From positions 1 to 15,708 of the forward strand of contig PWUO01000193.1 of NCBI GenBank assembly GCA_003562555.1: a stretch of DNA of 15,708 nucleotides. Reading direction: 5' to 3'. Positions 13,495 through 15,708 of this stretch are shown one piece after another. The notes beneath the pieces were generated by a model. It was not told the DNA's origin and ran no database searches. It saw only the letters and a program-made list of their open reading frames with translations. The stretch is from Dehalococcoidia bacterium (GTDB lineage: Bacteria; Chloroflexota; Dehalococcoidia; GIF9; AB-539-J10). A program made the position numbers and the translations under genes. Each line of letters opens with the position of its first letter. Position 1 is the stretch's first letter.

Positions 13495-13745
13495 ACATTC
13501 ACGAACTCGCTAGACCGGATGGTCAATCCGAACCCATTGGCGCAGCGCCTGAGGCGGCGGATTGTGGCCAAGCGGGGGGTGAGGTGAGTGCAAGTGCAGG
13601 CCTCGATGGCGCGGGGGCGTACTCTGAGCCGTGTGATTGCTGCGCGCTATGGGGAAAAGGCGGCAGAGTACGCATTGGTCTTCTCATAGTAGCCGCTGTC
13701 GCGATGGTGGCAGTTCTTGTCTGGGGTTTCTCTATCACTGGCTAG
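13491..13745 (+). CDS. Small tail-anchored CDCC protein coupled to the crotonase gene
   Basis: The product has 84 residues and starts at GTG 13491, overlapping the crotonase TGA by four bases, with AAGGGGGA just upstream. The first 45 residues are polar, Gly/Ala-rich and probably disordered. C48-D-C50-C51 is followed by a short basic stretch (KGGRVR) and one strong membrane segment (about 61-79) that reaches the C terminus. A fourth cysteine is at residue 25. The layout fits a tail-anchored or N-in protein that holds a thiol cluster at the membrane face. No family is recognised. Coupling suggests equal expression with the crotonase, perhaps to bring it to the membrane. The stop codon is shared in opposite strands with the MFS gene. 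Confidence 0.7.
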   Translation: MNIHELARPDGQSEPIGAAPEAADCGQAGGEVSASAGLDGAGAYSEPCDCCALWGKGGRVRIGLLIVAAVAMVAVLVWGFSITG

Positions 13746-15016
13746 TGCCGTTGTCGGGATAGCAGCTTAGCCTCAGGGAGGCGTCGCAAAGCCAGTGTTG
13801 CGAGGGGCGCAACCAGTGCTCCCACGCCAAGCACGAGGAACGGCAGTCCCCAGTTCGTTGCTGCAGTGGGATCCACTCCCCTTGTATTCACCGACTCGAG
13901 TATATTGCCGAAGACCATCGGAGATATTATCGTGAGGGAGAATCCAGCGGCGGACTGCAGCCCCAGGGCCAATGATCTTCGATGTACGCTCACAAGCTCC
14001 GTGAGTCCTGCCTTGTAGATGCCCGAATCGGCTATGGTCCAGAACCCGAGCCAGAGTCCGATGAGTACCACCAGTGAAAGCGGCCGTCCGAACAGGAACC
14101 CAAAGATGCACTGCACGATGAGGCTGCAGAGGGACGCGATGATAATGGCCTTGAGTCTCCCGATGCGGTCCGAGATCGAGCCTATGAACCAGACCGCAGG
14201 CACGCCGGCAAATATGACGAGAGCAGAGAGCACGCCGCCGATCGAGACCGCCTGCGCTTCCGCGAAACCCCCGTGCAGGACGTTAGCCACGTAGTACGGT
14301 CCGATCCATCCCCAGAACGCGTAGAGCTCCCACATGTGTCCCATGTAGGCGAGGGAAATCAGCATCTGAGCTGCGCGCAGCGTGCGACGGGTGCCACCGT
14401 AGGTGGAGGGCTCTATGATCGAGACAGGCGCGGAGACAGCGGCCTCTGTTGGCTGCCGGTCCTGCGGTTTGTCATGGACGAGGAAGAACATGATGATTGC
14501 GGCGATGAAGACGGGGATCGATGTCCCGAGCATCCCTGCCTGCCAGCCATAGGAAGCGGCGAGTGGTGCGGCGACGAGATAGCCACCGCCATATGCTGCC
14601 GTGAGGGCGGCCGTGTAGGCGCCGATGGCTTTGCCTCTCTCCTTTGGCTCAAACCAGGACGAGAGGAACGCCATTCCCGGTGCGTAGATGGCTCCGCAGG
14701 AGAGTCCCACGGCAAGCCTGAGAACGAGGATGCTTGTGAAGTCGCGTGCGAGGAACAGAAATGCGGTGGACGAAATGGCGGCAAGGAGGGTGGCCCACGC
14801 GACGACCTTTCGAGGGCCAATACGATCGGCGAGCCAGCCGGTAAAGACTACTATGATGACGTAGCCCACCTGGAATACCGACAGGATGATGCCCATCTGT
14901 CCGGCGCCGAGGTTGAAGTCCTGGGCGAGATAGGTTGCGACTGCCGAAAAACTGTACCAGGGCATGTAGCCCAGGAGCATCGCGATGCACATCAGCACCA
15001 GGACACGTGTCTTCAT
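13742..15016 (-). CDS. MFS transporter
   Basis: The product has 424 residues with about 12 membrane segments. Motif A occurs in both halves, between TM2 and TM3 (G60-WLAD-RIG-PRK70) and between TM8 and TM9 (G279-SISD-RIG-RLK289), as expected for the internal duplication. A central loop at about 182-212 is hydrophilic. ATG 15016 was chosen because TM1 follows at once and GGGAG lies about 11 bases upstream. GTG 15025, with GGAGG five bases away, is an equally good start adding three residues. A longer frame to 15097 covers the leader hairpin and is unlikely. The overall look (YSFSAVATYLAQDF) fits the organic-anion or oxalate/formate-like carriers, but the substrate cannot be told. It is convergent with the crotonase operon. 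Confidence 0.9.
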   Translation of the reverse strand: MKTRVLVLMCIAMLLGYMPWYSFSAVATYLAQDFNLGAGQMGIILSVFQVGYVIIVVFTGWLADRIGPRKVVAWATLLAAISSTAFLFLARDFTSILVLRLAVGLSCGAIYAPGMAFLSSWFEPKERGKAIGAYTAALTAAYGGGYLVAAPLAASYGWQAGMLGTSIPVFIAAIIMFFLVHDKPQDRQPTEAAVSAPVSIIEPSTYGGTRRTLRAAQMLISLAYMGHMWELYAFWGWIGPYYVANVLHGGFAEAQAVSIGGVLSALVIFAGVPAVWFIGSISDRIGRLKAIIIASLCSLIVQCIFGFLFGRPLSLVVLIGLWLGFWTIADSGIYKAGLTELVSVHRRSLALGLQSAAGFSLTIISPMVFGNILESVNTRGVDPTAATNWGLPFLVLGVGALVAPLATLALRRLPEAKLLSRQRH

Positions 15017-15077
15017 CTGACGCACGGCTCCCTCCCCGAATTCACGATTACTGGGTATGCCGAACAACGGCGCATGG

Positions 15078-15100
15078 CGGGTGCCGCGACGCGGCACCCG
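15078..15100 (-). promoter_or_regulatory. Inverted repeat in the MFS gene leader
   Basis: A perfect 10-bp dyad (CGGGTGCCGC with GCGGCACCCG) with a 3-bp spacer lies directly downstream of the predicted transcription start of the MFS gene. No T-run follows on the minus strand. It could be an operator for a dimeric repressor or a stable 5' mRNA hairpin. Confidence 0.5.
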
Positions 15101-15110
15101 GCCTTCGGCG

Positions 15111-15139
15111 ATGGTAATGGGGTGCGATGGAGATGTAAA
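15111..15139 (-). promoter_or_regulatory. Candidate promoter of the MFS gene
   Basis: On the minus strand TTTACA (15139-15134, five of six consensus bases) is followed after exactly 17 bp by TACCAT (15116-15111, four of six). The start of transcription would be near 15104, about 88 nt before the start codon at 15016. The inverted repeat then spans roughly +4 to +27. Confidence 0.5.
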
Positions 15140-15229
15140 GGCATGATGGACACGTGGGAACTGACCTTGTACGGCCGGGTCTCGTTATGGTGTACGATTG
15201 CAGCGAACGCAGACAGCGTCGGAGGAATG

Positions 15230-15708
15230 ATGCAGGGTAAGCATCACCCCCAAATAGGCGTGTGCGGTATTGACTGCTGTCTCTGCCCGATGCACCACGT
15301 CAGGGATGGCGAAGGGTGCCCGGGTTGTACCGCGCCTCCGGTCTCGGGAGGTCGAGGACGGTGGTGTGCAATCGCGCGGTGTGCGGTGCGTGAACGAGGT
15401 TTCGAGACGTGCGCTGATTGCACGGAGTTCCCGTGTGAACGTCTCGGGGACATCGACGAAAGCGACTCGTTTGTAACGCATCGGCTGATGCTCGCAAATC
15501 TGCAGTTCATCAGGGATCTCGGCATGGAACGGTTTCTGCTGCAGCAGGAGAAGCGGGCAATTATTGTGCGAAGAATGCTGGACGGGTTTGACGACGGGCG
15601 CTCTAAGAGCCGTTACTGCCTGGCAAGTGCGTTATTACCGATAGAGACACTGGAGATGGCACTGGCGGATGCAGGTCACGAGACCAGTTCAGTTCTGGAC
15701 CGGAAGGG
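15230..15708 (+). CDS. DUF3795-like cysteine-rich protein (partial, runs off right edge)
   Basis: At least 159 residues are present, and the frame is open to the end of the window. ATG 15230 was chosen because GGAGG lies four bases upstream. The ATG one codon earlier is too close to that site. The N-terminal 70 residues carry cysteines at 12, 16, 17, 19, 30, 33, 46, 51, 61, 64 and 69 in the pattern GVCGIDCCLCP...GCPGC...WCAIARC...TCADCTEFPC. This is the layout of DUF3795 proteins, thought to bind metal or an iron-sulfur cluster. The following helical part (about 80-159) contains a short LQFIRDLGMERFL stretch often seen after this domain. Function is unknown. It is divergent from the MFS gene, with about 200 bp between the starts. 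Confidence 0.85.
   Translation, partial: MQGKHHPQIGVCGIDCCLCPMHHVRDGEGCPGCTAPPVSGGRGRWCAIARCAVRERGFETCADCTEFPCERLGDIDESDSFVTHRLMLANLQFIRDLGMERFLLQQEKRAIIVRRMLDGFDDGRSKSRYCLASALLPIETLEMALADAGHETSSVLDRK

Noticed and set aside
1..15708. Mobile element, prophage, CRISPR array or anti-phage island
   Set aside because: No transposase, integrase, phage gene, regularly spaced repeat or known defence domain was found. The longest repeats are local hairpins and operator-sized elements.

Overview
The window is about 15.7 kb of moderately high-GC bacterial chromosome with short intergenic gaps, many GTG starts and GGAGG-type ribosome binding sites. The gene content is a pyruvate phosphate dikinase, paired 2-hydroxyacid dehydrogenases, a divergent crotonase, an MFS carrier, a DUF3795-type Cys-rich protein and many small orphan membrane proteins. 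This would fit an anaerobic or micro-aerophilic environmental bacterium, for example a Dehalococcoidia-like Chloroflexota or a deep actinobacterial lineage. That placement is a low-confidence impression, and no rRNA or marker gene is present to fix it.

Layout. (1) Positions 1-1113, minus strand: three tandem paralogous small membrane proteins (the last runs off the left edge), preceded by a near-consensus promoter. (2) 1214-3344, minus: two tandem paralogous D-2-hydroxyacid dehydrogenases. (3) 3362-5993, minus: an exported 12-cysteine protein, then an OmpR-family response regulator and a sensor histidine kinase whose short outside loop carries its own Cys/His cluster. Upstream of the Cys-rich gene are 11-bp-phased direct repeats of the kind PhoB/PhoP regulators bind. 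(4) 6073-7901, plus: two unrecognised small soluble proteins and a nitroreductase, ended by a strong bidirectional terminator. (5) 8015-10711, minus: ppdK. (6) 10828-12320, minus: a cation diffusion facilitator with a CX3CX2CX3C tail, then a one-TM small protein and a terminator. (7) 12649-13745, plus: an atypical crotonase translationally coupled to a small tail-anchored CDCC protein. (8) 13742-15139, minus: an MFS transporter, convergent with the crotonase pair so that both stop codons share one CTAG. (9) 15230-end, plus: a partial DUF3795-like Cys-rich protein.

How the parts may work together. Most transcription units look independent. The strongest functional module is region 3, where a secreted Cys-rich protein, a kinase with a Cys-rich sensor loop and a candidate operator for the regulator suggest an extracytoplasmic metal or redox sensing circuit. 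Cysteine clusters recur in five proteins of the window (secreted protein, kinase loop, CDF tail, CDCC protein, DUF3795 protein), so thiol or metal chemistry is a theme, but a direct link between them is inference. No mobile element, CRISPR array, tRNA or rRNA was found.
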